The notes below the pieces were generated by a model. The model made no database searches, was not told the DNA's origin, and saw only the letters and a program-made list of their open reading frames with translations. From assembly GCA_023014485.1 (NCBI GenBank), contig JAJOZX010002574.1, positions 354,501 to 418,500 of the forward strand: a DNA stretch of 64,000 nt, given 5' to 3'. A program made the position numbers and the translations under genes. This DNA is from Bathynomus jamesi. Taxonomy: Eukaryota > Arthropoda > Malacostraca > Isopoda > Cirolanidae. Of this stretch, positions 1-11,393 are shown one piece after another (position 1 is the stretch's first letter; the number at the start of each line of letters is the position of its first letter).

Positions 1-281
1 AAAAAACTTAGTTTTTAGGGAAATTAAAATACTTGTACTGTTTGTGGAAGTTTCTACAGTATTACAGAGGACAGCAGCACATTTTAAAGACATTTTGCAT
101 TTTTTACAATTACAGTAAACAAACTTTTACTAACTTTGAATGCTTTGAATATGACTCAATCACCTTTTAATTTACAGTTGAGTCAGTACGTAATCAACCT
201 CCAACATATATGATTGGCTGCAAAAATAGCCCCCGTCCCAATTGCATGATTAAAATATTGCATTTTTAAAGAACATTAATT
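1..281. other. AT-rich flank, no feature seen
   Basis: No open frame, repeat or motif could be recognised before the left arm of the first nested element. Confidence 0.4.
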
Positions 282-826
282 GGGTCTTCTCCGTTTGGGG
301 GCGAGCAGCGAATTTTAATGAAAATCGGTATACTAATGTAGTTTTGGTCACTGATTTAAAAAATAACTATTTTTTTGGAGGAATTAAAAACAAACATGTT
401 AGAGCACTTTAAATAATTAATATGTATTTTAACTAGCTTAAAGTAGTTACAGAGGATTGTATTAAATTTAGCCAGAGTCACATCACAAACTGCTACTGTT
501 TATGAAAAAGTGCTGTAAGTGTGGGGAAAGTGTGTTCCTTTGATAAAAATATCCAGTTCTTTCGTTGCCAAAAGCGTCGGTCAAACGGTAAAATGTGCAA
601 CTTTACGAAGAATACGTTTTTTGAAGGATCCCGGCAGATCTGTAAAAGTAGCAGAAAAAAATCAAGAATTAATGCCCAGTTAGGTCAATTGAATGCCCGA
701 TTAGGTCAACTGTACGCCCTTGACGATTGGTTAGGTTAAGTCATGATATTTTCATTAAAAACACATTAATTATTTAAAGTGCTCTAACATGTTTGTTTTC
801 AGAGCTGGGCAATAAATACATTGAAT

Positions 827-935
827 GTATTTAAATACTAAATACTAAATACATGGGAGAAATGTATTTAAATACTAAATACTAAATACATGGGAGAAAT
901 GTATTTAAATACTAAATACTAAATACATTTTACGA
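827..935. repeat. 37-bp tandem repeat in the hAT left end
   Basis: About three copies of a 37-bp unit begin at 827, 864 and 901. Each contains gtatttaaat and actaaatact. The right end of the hAT (7545-7700) is also crowded with tatttaaatac, consistent with arrayed transposase-binding sites (inference). Confidence 0.8.
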
Positions 936-969
936 ATGTATTTAGATACTAAATACAAAATACATCAAT

Positions 970-1648
970 TATGGAAAACTGATGAGTGGGTAGTTGGGAG
1001 GTAACGAAAATGGTTCACTGAGTAGGTAGGTAGTTAATCTAACAATCATTAAATTCCTTTTATGTCAATAACTGGGTGGATGAAACCAATTGGTTGCTCA
1101 CCAGAGTTATTCTCCACACTAGTATTTATATACTGTGTGGGAGGAGCGTGCTCGGTAATAAGGATACATTACCGCTCAACCAACCGAGGAATAAACCAAG
1201 ACAACGCTGGTACGAGAAGCCCCGCGAAGGGGAGAACAAAGGGGGAACGAAAACGACGAACGGGGCGAGAGGACGTACCAGCAAAGTGCGCTCTCGACAA
1301 ACATAACCGAAGAAGGGAGAGACTGTAATAACTAAAAGTAAGTGACTAATATGAGTTTTAACACCAAACAGTTAAGAACATTAAATTAAGCTGGGTCAGA
1401 CAAGTTAGGCCTACATTGTGGCCTAAGACCCAGCATCAACTCATAGCTTAACAAAGGTGAAGGTAGATTGCCCTAACCTAATCTTGTGAGGAATCCTACT
1501 GTGGAACTCAATTTATCTGCCCGCTCTGGACCATTTCCGGAATCTCTAGGCTGACCCCTCTAGGCTAGACTCGATCTACTCTATAGTTAGACTGGAGATA
1601 TAAGGGGTGGGTTAATTGTGGACCAATTCATACAGAGCATTTTTCGCA
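970..1648 (+). repeat. BEL/Pao 5' LTR (679 bp)
   Basis: The LTR starts tatggaaaac and ends ttttcgca. It is preceded by the 5-bp target duplication tcaat (965-969), which recurs after the 3' LTR. It differs from the 3' LTR at only two positions by eye (g/t near 1003, a/g near 1311). The sequence directly after the LTR begins with tgg, as primer-binding sites do, but I could not assign the tRNA. Short open frames inside the LTR are not genes. Confidence 0.95.
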
Positions 1649-1661
1649 TTGGTGGCCCGTG

Positions 1662-2408
1662 TGGGGACATTATAAGAAAGACTGTAAATCTAGGTTAAGA
1701 TTCAAGTGTAAGTTTTGTAAAAGTTTACGACATGTCTCATCAATGTGTGATTCACCAAAGTGTCCAAACAATAGTACTCAAACTCAAAAGATACCTCCCC
1801 CAAACAAAGGTAATCAAGAAAATGCCACTTTCATGGGACATTCTGCTTGTTCAAACAATGTAACAAGAAACACTGAGATTCTTTTACCAACTATTACTTT
1901 GGACTTAGTGAATAGTGAGGGTAGTACCACTCCAGTGAGATGTCTTATAGACTGTTGTTCTCAACAAACATTTGTTTCAAAAAATGTAGTTAATAAATTG
2001 GGTTTGACACCAAACCCGAATGAACAAAACCTCAATATTGCGTCCTTTGTTAAGGATAACTCGGACAAAAATAGCTATAAGACAATTGACCTGGAACTAC
2101 ATTTAGAAAGTAAATTCAAGAAAATTGAAGCAGTTATTATTTCTAAAGTAGGACAAAACAAACTGGTTATACCCAAACTAGAACAAACCATAAATCATTT
2201 GAAAAAACACTACAAAATAGCTGATAGACATATCACTAACAACACAATAGCTAACATTGAAATGCTAATAGGGGCAGATTATATTAATCTTATTCATAAG
2301 GGCATAGTAGAGATAGGTAATGGTATAGCTATTCAGACTCCATCAGGGATAGCCCCTTTGGGTGACCTATCAGAATACAACCTAGACCTAAACCAAAACA
2401 GTGCATGA
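1662..2408 (+). pseudogene. BEL/Pao gag remnant (zinc knuckle) and aspartic protease
   Basis: The frame opens directly behind the LTR with no ATG. The first codons already match the end of a Gag zinc knuckle (GHYKKDC, then CKFCKS...C), so almost all of Gag is missing. A protease-like region follows with LIDCCSQQTFV where families of this type usually have D-S/T-G, then a GADY motif about 150 residues on. The D-C-C active-site string lacks the usual glycine, so activity is doubtful. The frame stops at 2408, before the reverse transcriptase region. Confidence 0.85.
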
Positions 2409-2521
2409 CCAACAAATACTATGTGCCTCAACTCAGTCCTACATAACACCTGTAAGAATAACAACACTTTGATAATATTATCTCAACTGAGAACATTAAT
2501 TCATCATTATCAAATGAAACT

Positions 2522-3499
2522 TTGGATGAGGCAATTCAAACTTTATGGTTGCTAGAATCTGTGGGTATACATGACACACATCAAACTTCAGAAGATCAGT
2601 TAATGGTAGAAAGATTTGAAGACACCATTCAGTGTAAAGACAATAGTTATTTTATTGAGTTACCTTGGAAAATAAATTGTCCAACTTTAAGAGATAATCT
2701 CAAAGTAGCTAAAGGACATTTATATAAAGTAATGAAAAAACTCAAACAAGATAATAATGTAAAAACATATAATGATGTCTTCAAAGAACAGCTACAGAAA
2801 GGCTTCATTGAAGAAGTAACAGATAACCCTTTTAAAAAAGATGGTTGTCATTATTTAACCCACAGGGGGGTTTATCGACAAGATGCCCCAACAACAAAAC
2901 TCAGAGTAGTATATAATTGTAGCCTAAAAGACAGTGATAAACACAGTTTGAATGATTGCTTGATTGAGGGTCCTAATCTCATTTCTGACCTTGTGAAGAT
3001 CTTACTGAGGTTCAGGTTAGACAAATATGCTGTACAAAGTGACATTTCGAAAGCATTTTTGAGAATAAATCTTAAAAATGAATATGATAAGAACCAACTT
3101 AGGTTCTTATGGTTCAAGGATCCATTTGATTTGAATAAAGGGTTCATAACCTATAGATTTAATGTTGTGTTGTTTGGAGCCAATTGCTCACCTAGCCTAT
3201 TAGCATTGACAATTAAACATCATTTAAACCAGTTTAATAACTCTCTAACATTGAACTTCCTTAAGGAACATTTTTACGTAGACAATCTAATAGGCTCAAC
3301 GACAACAAAATCTGAATTATCTGAAGTCTATGAACACTCTCAAAACATTATGCAACAAGGTAACTTTGAACTTAGAGAGTGGATTTCAAATAATGAGGAT
3401 TTAAACAAAAAGATTTTAAAAGATAATAATGGTCTTACTGAGCCATCAGACAGAGTTAAAACTTTAGGGTATGAACTGGTATTTGGATGCAACTTCTAA
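2522..3499 (+). pseudogene. BEL/Pao reverse transcriptase segment
   Basis: The encoded segment carries the BEL/Pao reverse transcriptase order: VERFEDTIQ near the start, LRVVYNCS, the AVQSDISKAFLRI catalytic motif A, and FYVDNL in place of the canonical YVDD. The frame runs into a different frame near 3475, at tatgaactggtattt, where one extra base breaks continuity with the RNase H region. The same frame continues upstream of 2522 without a start codon. In vivo the enzyme would copy element RNA into DNA in cytoplasmic particles. This copy cannot make an intact Pol unless it frameshifts. Confidence 0.9.
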
Positions 3500-4552
3500 C
3501 AGTCATGATTCAATCTGTACTAAAGGTTTTAAACTTGATGAGGAAGCAAATACTAAAAGACAAATATTATCAGAGGCTTCCAAAATTTTTGATCCTATGG
3601 GTCTATTCCTGCCTTCAACAATAAAATCAAAGATTCTCCTCCAAGAAATTTGGAGGACAAATGTTGGGTGGGATGATCCAATAACAAATGAAAATCAAAA
3701 ATCTTGGAAGAAGTTAGCCACTGATTTAACAAAAGTGCAGAACATTAAAATTCAAAGGTGCTGTGGGTTTAGGGATAAGCCCCAGAGGCTTCATGTGTTT
3801 GCTGATGCAAGCACACAAGCTTATGGGTGCTGTGCATATCTTGTAAGCCCTACAGAAAGTCATCTAATTTATGCAAAAGGGAAAGTTGCACCTCTCAAAC
3901 CTACCCGAACCATACCTCAATTGGAACTATTGGCTGCTACATTAGCCATTAAAACCATTTCATTGCTTAAGGATGCTTACTATGATGTGTTCATAACTAA
4001 TATCCACGTCTGGCTTGACAGTCAGATTTGTCTTGCCTGGATACGGAATGATAGCATTAATAGTAAGAATATCTTTGTAAGAAATAGGCTAAAAGAAATA
4101 GCTGACGCTAATGAAAGCCTACAAGTAAACTTTCACTATGTTCCAACTAAACAGAATCCAGCAGACTTTCTGACCAGAGGTTTATCCTACAAGTTGTTGA
4201 AGTCAAACAAAACTTGGTTTATGGGACCTAAGTGGCTCTGTAATACAGACCAATGGCCTGTGGAACAAGTTAACTTGACATTAAATTTAATCTTTTCAAA
4301 TGAAAAGGTTGAACCAATCACTAATTATGAAAAGTATTCTGATTCAACAAACTTGTCAGGGTGACAGCCTACTGTTTGAGGTTTGCTCACAACTGTTTAG
4401 CTACAATTAACAAACAGCTAAATAAAAATAATCATAATTATACAGAAGTTGCAACCCAATACTGGATAGGCCAAGCCCAACAAAAAGAGTACAAAAAAGA
4501 GTTAGAATTCTTAACTAATGGGAAACAACAAAAGAACCTGTACCATCAGTAG
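3471..4552 (+). pseudogene. BEL/Pao RNase H and connection segment
   Basis: In the frame after the 3475 shift are SEASKIFDPMGL (Pao-type peptidase/RNase H region), VFADAST, QLELLAA, VWLDSQ and HYVPTKQNPADFLTRG. These are hallmark BEL/Pao RNase H motifs carrying the acidic residues D, E and D. A second shift near 4360 moves the frame to a short piece with ITAYCLRF-like TAYCLRFAHNC, and a third break falls near 4552. RNase H would remove RNA from the replication intermediate. Confidence 0.88.
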
Positions 4553-4554
4553 TT

Positions 4555-5998
4555 GTGGATCTAAACTTGTTCAGGGATGAGGAAGGCCTTCTAAGGTGTA
4601 AAGGGAGATTAGACAAATCAAAACTGTCATACAAAAGCAAAAATCCAATCCTTTTACCTAGATTTAGCTATTTGACAACATTAATAATCAGGAAAACACA
4701 CAATGATGTATCATATGGGGGTACCACAGACACTAACTACATTAAGAAAAACTTATTGGATACCCAAGGGAAGGATCACTGTTAAAACAGTCCTGAGTGA
4801 GTGTGTCACATGTAGGCGTATTCATGCTAGGCCCTATAGGAAACCAAATCCTCCTGCTTTGCCAGAGGAGAGAGTTACTCTCAACAGACCCTTTGAGACT
4901 GTAGGCATAGACTATACAGGAGCATTGACTGTAGGGGTGGGTGACACTGAAACAAAAATGTACATTGTACTGTTTACATGTGCTGCCTCACGAGCTGTTT
5001 ATTTGGATGTTGTGGAGGACCTTACAGCAGAATCTTTTGTTGCTGTCTTTAAGAGATTCTGTGCACGACATTCAGTACCAAAGACAGTTTGGACTGACAA
5101 TGCTACATATTTCAAAGCTGGTGAACAAGTCATCCATGACTTGTTAAGCAATGAAATCACACAATTATATATACAAAATACAAACATAAAGTGGAAGTAT
5201 ATTCCGGTTGCCTCTCCTTGGTATGGTTCTATCTGGGAGAGGAATATACAAACAGTAAAGAATTGCTTGAAGAAAGCAATTGGCAAAAAACAGATACACT
5301 TATTTGGGTTACTCACTCTCCTGGCTGAGATTGAGAACATCATTAACAATAGACCACTCACTTATGTGAGTGACAACATTAATGACCCAGAACCATTAAC
5401 TCCAAATCATTTGATTCGGGGAGAACAAGTTAGTCTCCTGCCGGACTACAATATAGACTCTTCAGAAGACCCAAACTGGACTCAACGACATGATGAGCTC
5501 CAGACTAAGTTACAACATTTAACTAGAGTTAAAGCTCATTTCATTAAACAGTGGAAAACTGAGTACTTGATGGGTCTAAGGGAGAGACATAAACAAATGA
5601 CTAAGAAGGATTGGTCTGACACAATTAAGGTAGGGGACCTTGTTCTCATACATGACAGTACTCCAAGACAATACTGGCCTCTGGCTAGAGTTTCAGAACT
5701 CAGACCAGGGGCAGACGGGGTAACAAGAGTGGTCAAATTAAGGACTTCAACGGGTGACACAACAAGAGACATTTCTCTTTTGTACCCTTTAGAGTCTGGA
5801 CCCAAAACAATGGACTTTGGAGAACCTTCTCCACTGACAGTAACAACTGGAGACACTGAACTTCCAGTAACTATTCCTTTGACAGTAGGAGTGGTAACGC
5901 ATCCTACTACAACATTGACAGACACAAGACCTCAGCGACAAACAGCAATAAAAGCGCGACTATTTTTACAACAAAAAATAGATGCTGGGGAATTGTAA
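4555..5998 (+). pseudogene. BEL/Pao integrase
   Basis: The N-terminal H2C2 region is split over two frames (4555-4785 and 4703-5998, shifted near 4770), with CVTCRR as the cysteine pair. The catalytic core is complete in the second frame: GIDYTG (first D), WTDNATYF (second D) and WERNIQTVK (E). NRPLTY, TPNHL and a C-terminal VGDLVLIHD and WPLARV segment typical of BEL/Pao follow. The frame ends at 5998, about 235 bp before the 3' LTR. The integrase core is the best preserved part of the element. Confidence 0.9.
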
Positions 5999-6233
5999 TT
6001 TTATCTTCTAACTTTCATTTTTTCTTTTCTTATGGTAAAGACCATAGACAGTTTCATCCTATGGATGTATATTTTCTCTTCTAATTAAATGCTACACCTT
6101 CTCAATGAGAAGGTGAGGATAGGCACTGTTAATCAGATTAACAGGCATTTACAGTTAAATAGTTAGCTAGTCTACACTCAGACAAAAATTGGTGACAATG
6201 ACACCAAAATTTTTATCTCCCGGGCCCCCAGTA

Positions 6234-6912
6234 TATGGAAAACTGATGAGTGGGTAGTTGGGATGTAACGAAAATGGTTCACTGAGTAGGTAGGTAGTTA
6301 ATCTAACAATCATTAAATTCCTTTTATGTCAATAACTGGGTGGATGAAACCAATTGGTTGCTCACCAGAGTTATTCTCCACACTAGTATTTATATACTGT
6401 GTGGGAGGAGCGTGCTCGGTAATAAGGATACATTACCGCTCAACCAACCGAGGAATAAACCAAGACAACGCTGGTACGAGAAGCCCCGCGAAGGGGAGAA
6501 CAAAGGGGGAACGAAAACGACGAACGGGGCGAGAGGACGTACCAGCAAAGTGCGCTCTCGACAAACATAACCGGAGAAGGGAGAGACTGTAATAACTAAA
6601 AGTAAGTGACTAATATGAGTTTTAACACCAAACAGTTAAGAACATTAAATTAAGCTGGGTCAGACAAGTTAGGCCTACATTGTGGCCTAAGACCCAGCAT
6701 CAACTCATAGCTTAACAAAGGTGAAGGTAGATTGCCCTAACCTAATCTTGTGAGGAATCCTACTGTGGAACTCAATTTATCTGCCCGCTCTGGACCATTT
6801 CCGGAATCTCTAGGCTGACCCCTCTAGGCTAGACTCGATCTACTCTATAGTTAGACTGGAGATATAAGGGGTGGGTTAATTGTGGACCAATTCATACAGA
6901 GCATTTTTCGCA
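6234..6912 (+). repeat. BEL/Pao 3' LTR (679 bp)
   Basis: Same length and ends as the 5' LTR, with two mismatches in total, so insertion was recent. It is followed by the 5-bp duplication tcaat at 6913-6917. No convincing purine-rich tract precedes it: the upstream bases are tctcccgggcccccagta. Confidence 0.95.
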
Positions 6913-7208
6913 TCAATTGTATTTAAATACATTTGTAAATACATTTTAAATACATACAAATTTTAACATATGCATTCACTAATTCATGTTTTGATAAATT
7001 TCTACTTTAGGGGACACGGTGAATTTCGAAATAAATACACCACTCGATAGCTCAGACGATTTTAAAAGCTTTTTCATCAATGAATTTTCCATCGCAAATT
7101 GGATTGATTGCAACGAGTTAGTTACACAGGCCCACTTAAGGCAGAGCCGTTTTGTACGATTATTCGGTCAATTTCAAGATATTTTTTGATGTCTAAAAAA
7201 ACACTTAC

Positions 7209-7404
7209 CTTCAGATGAGTGTACAGATTCGTTGTAGCATTGCTTGCAGCAGACTTCGTGTTTACACAGCAAGCAGGTGCACTTTACCTTATTACTGTCT
7301 TTAGATTTAATTTTAAAGTATTTTCCATCAAACAGAGGGTGCACTAAATTGTTATCTGCAGATATATCACTGTTTGATTCACCGGATTTGCTTGTTGAAG
7401 CCAT
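7209..7404 (-). pseudogene. hAT transposase first exon, BED-type zinc finger start
   Basis: The exon begins at an ATG (7404) reading MASTSKSG. It encodes a segment with HPLFDGKYFKI and a CTCLLC cysteine pair, which resembles the first half of a BED zinc finger used by hAT transposases to bind DNA. It ends at a consensus splice donor, AAG|gtaagt (7208-7203). No downstream exon or catalytic domain remains in the element, so this is a fossil of the autonomous gene. Confidence 0.6.
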
Positions 7405-7833
7405 GACACGCACACGATAAAGAAATCAACCGCTTTCGACTAAGAGTGGCACACAACTGATTGAACTGACACGTTGAAACATGAACCATGCTGTACTACA
7501 CTGTCGACGTGTCGTACTGTGCTAGTACAGAACGTGTATTAAACCAGTAAAAGTATTTACATTTTATATTTGAGTATTTAAATACATTGTATTTAAATAC
7601 TCATTAAAGTATTTAAATACTATATTTAAATACATGAAAACAATGTATTTATAAATACAGTTATAAATACACAAATGTATTTTAATACGTATTTAAATAC
7701 TGCCCAGCTCTGTTTGTTTTTCATTTCTCAAAAAAAAAAAAAAAAAAAAAGTTATTTTTGAAATCAGTGACCAAAACTACATTAGTACCGATTTTCATTA
7801 AAATTCGTTGCTAGCCCCCAAACGGAAAAGATC

Positions 7834-8116
7834 CCATTAATTAACTAAGAAATTATGAGTTAAATACATCATTTATAAAAATAAATTTTATACGTTGAAA
7901 TTACATGAGAGAAGTTGTCTGAGTCACCTTTATTTAAAACCAAAATATCTATTTGCCTACCCACTGAGGTTTATAAACAAACAAAACATCTTTATTGCGG
8001 TCATTCACAATCCATAAGCGTTCGTTCTCCCTCCTCATCTTGTGCGGAACGTTCTTCTACACAAGCGTCGCTCTTTACATTAATTATACTGTGTGTTGTT
8101 TGCAGTTTAAAAAGAA

Positions 8117-8148
<32 letters not shown>

Positions 8149-8459
8149 TATATATATTATTTTTTATTTTTTTGGTTTAATAAAATATTTTCGTCAGGCA
8201 CAAAAATTAATTATGATGACTAAAAGTTTAAATTTTTGGGGGCGTAAAATTTATTATAATTTATATAGTAGTTTTAATTACAAAATTATAACTCGATAAA
8301 TCTTCTATGTAGAATTTTGAAATAAACAGCAAGTAGTTTATGCTTTAATCACTTTAAAAAGTTAATTTGGTGTATTCAAGTATCAAAATTCATTCTAGCC
8401 TTAGCCTTTAAAGTACCATTAAGTTCATTGGTGGTTCTGTCAAAATATTCCTCGAGTTC
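7834..8459. other. AT-rich spacer with a LINE 3' tail and a (TA)n tract
   Basis: The only recognisable pieces are 7971-8010, a short copy of a LINE 3' tail (aaacaaaacatctttattgcgg, read on the opposite strand) that recurs near 31150, 37990 and 39785, and a (TA)n microsatellite at about 8118-8156. Confidence 0.5.
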
Positions 8460-9301
8460 TTTCTAGTTGTGAAAAATGTTCTTGATGACTTTGCCACGAG
8501 CTAGCCATCTGGTTGCAGTATATCATGTAAATGGTAGAGGACTCTTATTTTCTTGGTTATCTTCATCGTCTTCCTTATCTTCATCACTAAACTGATGACG
8601 AAGATTTTTTGAAGTAATTTCTTTTCAAGGAGCTATTTGAAAACTAGGATGGAATTTCTGACAACAAAATACTCAGATTCAATGGTGAATTTTGGAATAC
8701 ATGTTCTGCCACCTTTGGAAAGGAATAGCAAAAACAGTGTAATAGTATGGAATGTGGTGCTCGTTCTTTGCTACGCCTCCATAAGCTACTAAATTCACTG
8801 ATCATAGAAGATGCTCCTAGAATCGTAGGGAGACAAACCTCACGTGACAATGTCTCAACCTATGACGTTGTGGAGTAGCACTGTCACTCACTCATTCTCC
8901 TTGGCTTTTCTTGATTACTTTTACTCCGAACCTGAAGAGAAATTTACAAGATAAATTGAGATAGTCTTTTCACCACAAAACCTTCTTCAAAAGGTAGTCC
9001 AGATAATCTCCAAAAGTGCATTGAATTAGACCAGGAAATGCTTCCTGATGCAAATGAAGTGGTTCAGTGCGGGCAGGAAGAGATGCCCTTCCTCATTAGT
9101 TGATGCATTCATTGTTTTTCCGAACGTAAAAAATCTTCTCCGCATATTGTCGACGTTGCCTATGTCACCTGAAACTAAGGAGAGGTCCTTCACACGAGAA
9201 AGAAGAGAATTAGGTTCTTCATCAGAAACTGAACTGGAATCCACTGAAGGATCTCCGTTAACGTCCAAATTTGCCAAGAGTCCATGACATTTCAATCTCA
9301 T
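8460..9301 (-). pseudogene. Possible transposase-like remnant, very decayed
   Basis: The minus strand near 8520-8400 reads TRWLARGKVIKNIF followed by a stop and KELEEYFDRTTNEL, which is reminiscent of the central part of hAT-type transposases. Upstream on the same strand are two short open pieces (8644-8850 and 9026-9301) with no recognised domain; the second contains an acidic serine-rich stretch. I do not recognise the protein with confidence. A decayed host gene exon is also possible. Confidence 0.25.
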
Positions 9302-9869
9302 CCTTTATGTGGAATTTGAAAGCTTAAAAATGTATTTATATTTACATATTTCTGACCCCCACACACCGAAAATGAAATCCTGGATACGGCCCTGGAGGGA
9401 TTTAATATCATATCATCGGCATAAACTAAATTATTTATCCTCATGCTATCTATTCAACATCCAAATAATTTTGAACAGAAATTCTTATCTTTCACGTTAA
9501 CCTTCAAATATAGGATGGGATATCTTCTCAGTTACATATGTAGAAGATAATGTTTTTCTGTCTGTTCTATGTTCGTTTATACATACCTAAACGGCTACGA
9601 TAATCTTCACCAAATTTAGTATACACATTAAGGGAGAACCAGGGAAGATTTTAGTAACACACCCGCTCTTCCCAGTACCTCCCTAGGTTGTTTGGGGCTT
9701 TTGCTGCGTAAGGCTGTGCGCGTTCGTTTTATATATTTTTTTTTTATGCAGGAAGGAAGGGCCAAGGGCGAACGCCGGCAAAAACGCTCCTATCCCCACC
9801 CCCCGCCCCTAGAGGAAGAAGAGAACCAAAATCAAGGTCCAGGGTTCTCGAGATGCCTGGACACACTGC
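9302..9869. other. Unassigned spacer
   Basis: A short pyrimidine-rich and GC-rich patch at 9640-9850 stands out from the AT-rich surroundings. No domain, repeat boundary or RNA gene was identified. Confidence 0.3.
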
Positions 9870-10230
9870 GTTTGAAAGATCGGAGATCATAGACAGGGGG
9901 AAAGATGGATTGAGCAAGATTGTTCCAGAGTTGACCGGGTGGGTAGACGAAAGATTGAAAATACCGATTGACCCTTGCGTTAGAGTTGGACAGAAAAGGA
10001 ATGAGAATGTGTCGAAAGTCTAGTACTACGTGCTCTTCCTAAAGGAGGAGGCATGCAGTTAGAGAGTTCAGAAGAGCAGTGTCCGTTATAATAACGATAG
10101 TAGAGAGACAGAGTGAGGGAACATTGTGGTGAAGAGAGAGGGATTGAAGACAGTCAGGAAGAGGCGGAGAATTGATGACGAAAACTTCACCCGGTCAAAT
10201 AGAGCTGTGCGGGTTGAGTCACAGGAGAAG
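9870..10230 (-). mobile_element. LINE 3' fragment, same family as 43420-44910
   Basis: The minus strand matches, with indels, the C-terminal and 3' part of the non-LTR element at 43420-44910: shared blocks include gagagagggattgaagacagtcag and the cacccggtcaa block. Another fragment of the same family, sharing the taaaggaggaggcatgcagt block near 10030, is at 39828-39920. The piece is broken by frameshifts and has no intact domain. Confidence 0.7.
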
Positions 10231-10717
10231 CGTACTACACACACACACACTCTCTTTTAGTGAAATTTTTTGACGATTTTTTCTAGTTTTCACTATATAT
10301 TGTACAAAACCATAGGTCAAATATAAAACATTACAATGGATTTTCGCAGATCACACAAAGATATGTAAGGAAATATTGGAAAAAATCGAGTTTTTCATAA
10401 ACTTTAAGATTTTCTTCATTTTTTATTTTAACAATATTTCTTTCAGAGAAATTTATTAGTTTAGTTTACAAATATGAAAAGTTGGAATTTGGAATATCGT
10501 TTTTCTTCTAGCTTTAATGGGTCTTTTAAAGGTCAAAATGCCAATTTTTTAGAAATGATGCAACAATTCACTCGATTGAAGGATGTCCAATTTTTTTTTT
10601 TTTTAATATAAATTTAACGCTGGCCAAAAATTAGAAAATCATTTAAAAATTATTCAAAGACTAGTGAAAGTTTAAATAGCAGTAATGGCGAAACGATATA
10701 TATATATATATATATAT
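10231..10717. other. Spacer with (CA)n and (TA)n microsatellites
   Basis: A short (CA)n tract lies near 10236-10249, a poly-T near 10592 and a (TA)n tract at about 10697-10717, directly against the Penelope-like element. Nothing else was recognised. Confidence 0.5.
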
Positions 10718-11094
10718 AATATTTAGGAGAAATCCAATGACAAGGAGAAATGTAAATGCCATGAAAAGTCTTCTTTAATGCGCAACGTTTCGAGCAATAC
10801 GCTCATCTTCAGGCTGTTTAATAACAATGTGAAATTAAAATCAATATTGAATGAAAAACAAGACAAAGAAAATTTCTATAACCTATTCATAAAGGCAAAT
10901 TTTAAAAGACTGAGAAAAGAGGGTTAAATTCTAAGTTATACAGATTTACATATAAAAATTAAGAAGCTATTTTTAAATACATATAGTAAATGTGAAATTA
11001 ATACACTGGAAAAATTAACAATAGTACACTGGAATAATGAAACTAACTAACCTTTCACTGCAATTTCCGAGGCTAACTGATTTAAGCAGAGGCA
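10718..11094 (-). repeat. PLE inverted arm (left copy)
   Basis: Inverted copy of 11394-11770 with only scattered differences, for example catata against catatg near 10982. The hammerhead-like core on the minus strand is at 10812-10784. Confidence 0.9.
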
Positions 11095-11320
11095 TATGGG
11101 AATAAGTGGCCGAACAGGTAAAATTTTAAAAACTAAAGAAGTTTCTAGTATTCGGGAACACAGTATAAAATGTAAAACTGATGTCACTTTAGACAATTTT
11201 AAAATTCTTGGTTGTAATACTTGTCCCAACTCACTAAGAATTTTGGAATCGCTTTACATTAAAACATTGTCCCCTACTCTAAATGTTGACTCATCAGCCG
11301 TCCCTCTAAATTTGTTATAA
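11092..11320 (+). pseudogene. GIY-YIG endonuclease C-terminal fragment (Penelope-like)
   Basis: The fragment shows the conserved tail of PLE endonucleases: SGRTGKIL, SSIREHSIKC, FKILG and RILESLYIKTLSPTLN. The glutamate in ILESLYIK is the expected conserved acidic residue of GIY-YIG nucleases. The GIY and YIG strands and the reverse transcriptase are missing upstream because the inverted arm begins there. In an intact element this domain would nick target DNA. Confidence 0.8.
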
Positions 11321-11393
11321 TCCCTCCTCCTTCCCCAATTCCTTATAATCCCCCCTTCCCCAATCGCCCTCGCCATCTTTTGTTTTCTCGTCT

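Larger units (their letters stand above)
800..7712. mobile_element. hAT DNA transposon, interrupted by a BEL/Pao element
   Basis: The ends are cagagctgggca (800-811) and its complement (7701-7712), flanked by the exact 8-bp duplication tttgtttt (792-799 and 7713-7720), as expected for hAT. Subterminal regions on both sides are rich in the motif tatttaaatac. Removing the BEL insertion and its duplicated target leaves about 965 bp. This is too short for a full hAT transposase, so the element is an internally deleted, non-autonomous copy that keeps one BED-finger exon on the minus strand. Confidence 0.9.
282..7833. mobile_element. Long-TIR (foldback/MITE-like) element, outermost of a three-level nest
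   Basis: The left arm (282-421) is an inverted copy of a right arm that is split in two: 765-799 and 7713-7833. The split falls exactly at the hAT insertion described next. Arm ends read gggtcttctccgtttggggg (left) and the complement at 7833. Flanks share attaatt, which could be a 7-bp duplication or a TTAA-type target, so the family is unresolved. Without the hAT the element would be about 640 bp. The interior holds only a doubtful 72-codon frame (521-739) with an imperfect 21-bp duplication and no recognisable domain. Confidence 0.75.

Noticed and set aside
521..739. 72-codon open frame
   Set aside because: It lies within a long-TIR element, contains an imperfect 21-bp duplication and has no recognisable domain.
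5536..5925. 129-codon minus-strand frame opposite the integrase
   Set aside because: Shadow of the real plus-strand integrase reading frame.
1062..6592. Identical 88- and 76-codon frames at 1062 and 6326 (and a similar one at 33713)
   Set aside because: They lie entirely inside the three BEL LTR copies and have no domain.
8644..9301. Novel host gene on the minus strand
   Set aside because: No domain, no splice-linked exons and a transposase-like segment downstream; kept only as a weak remnant.
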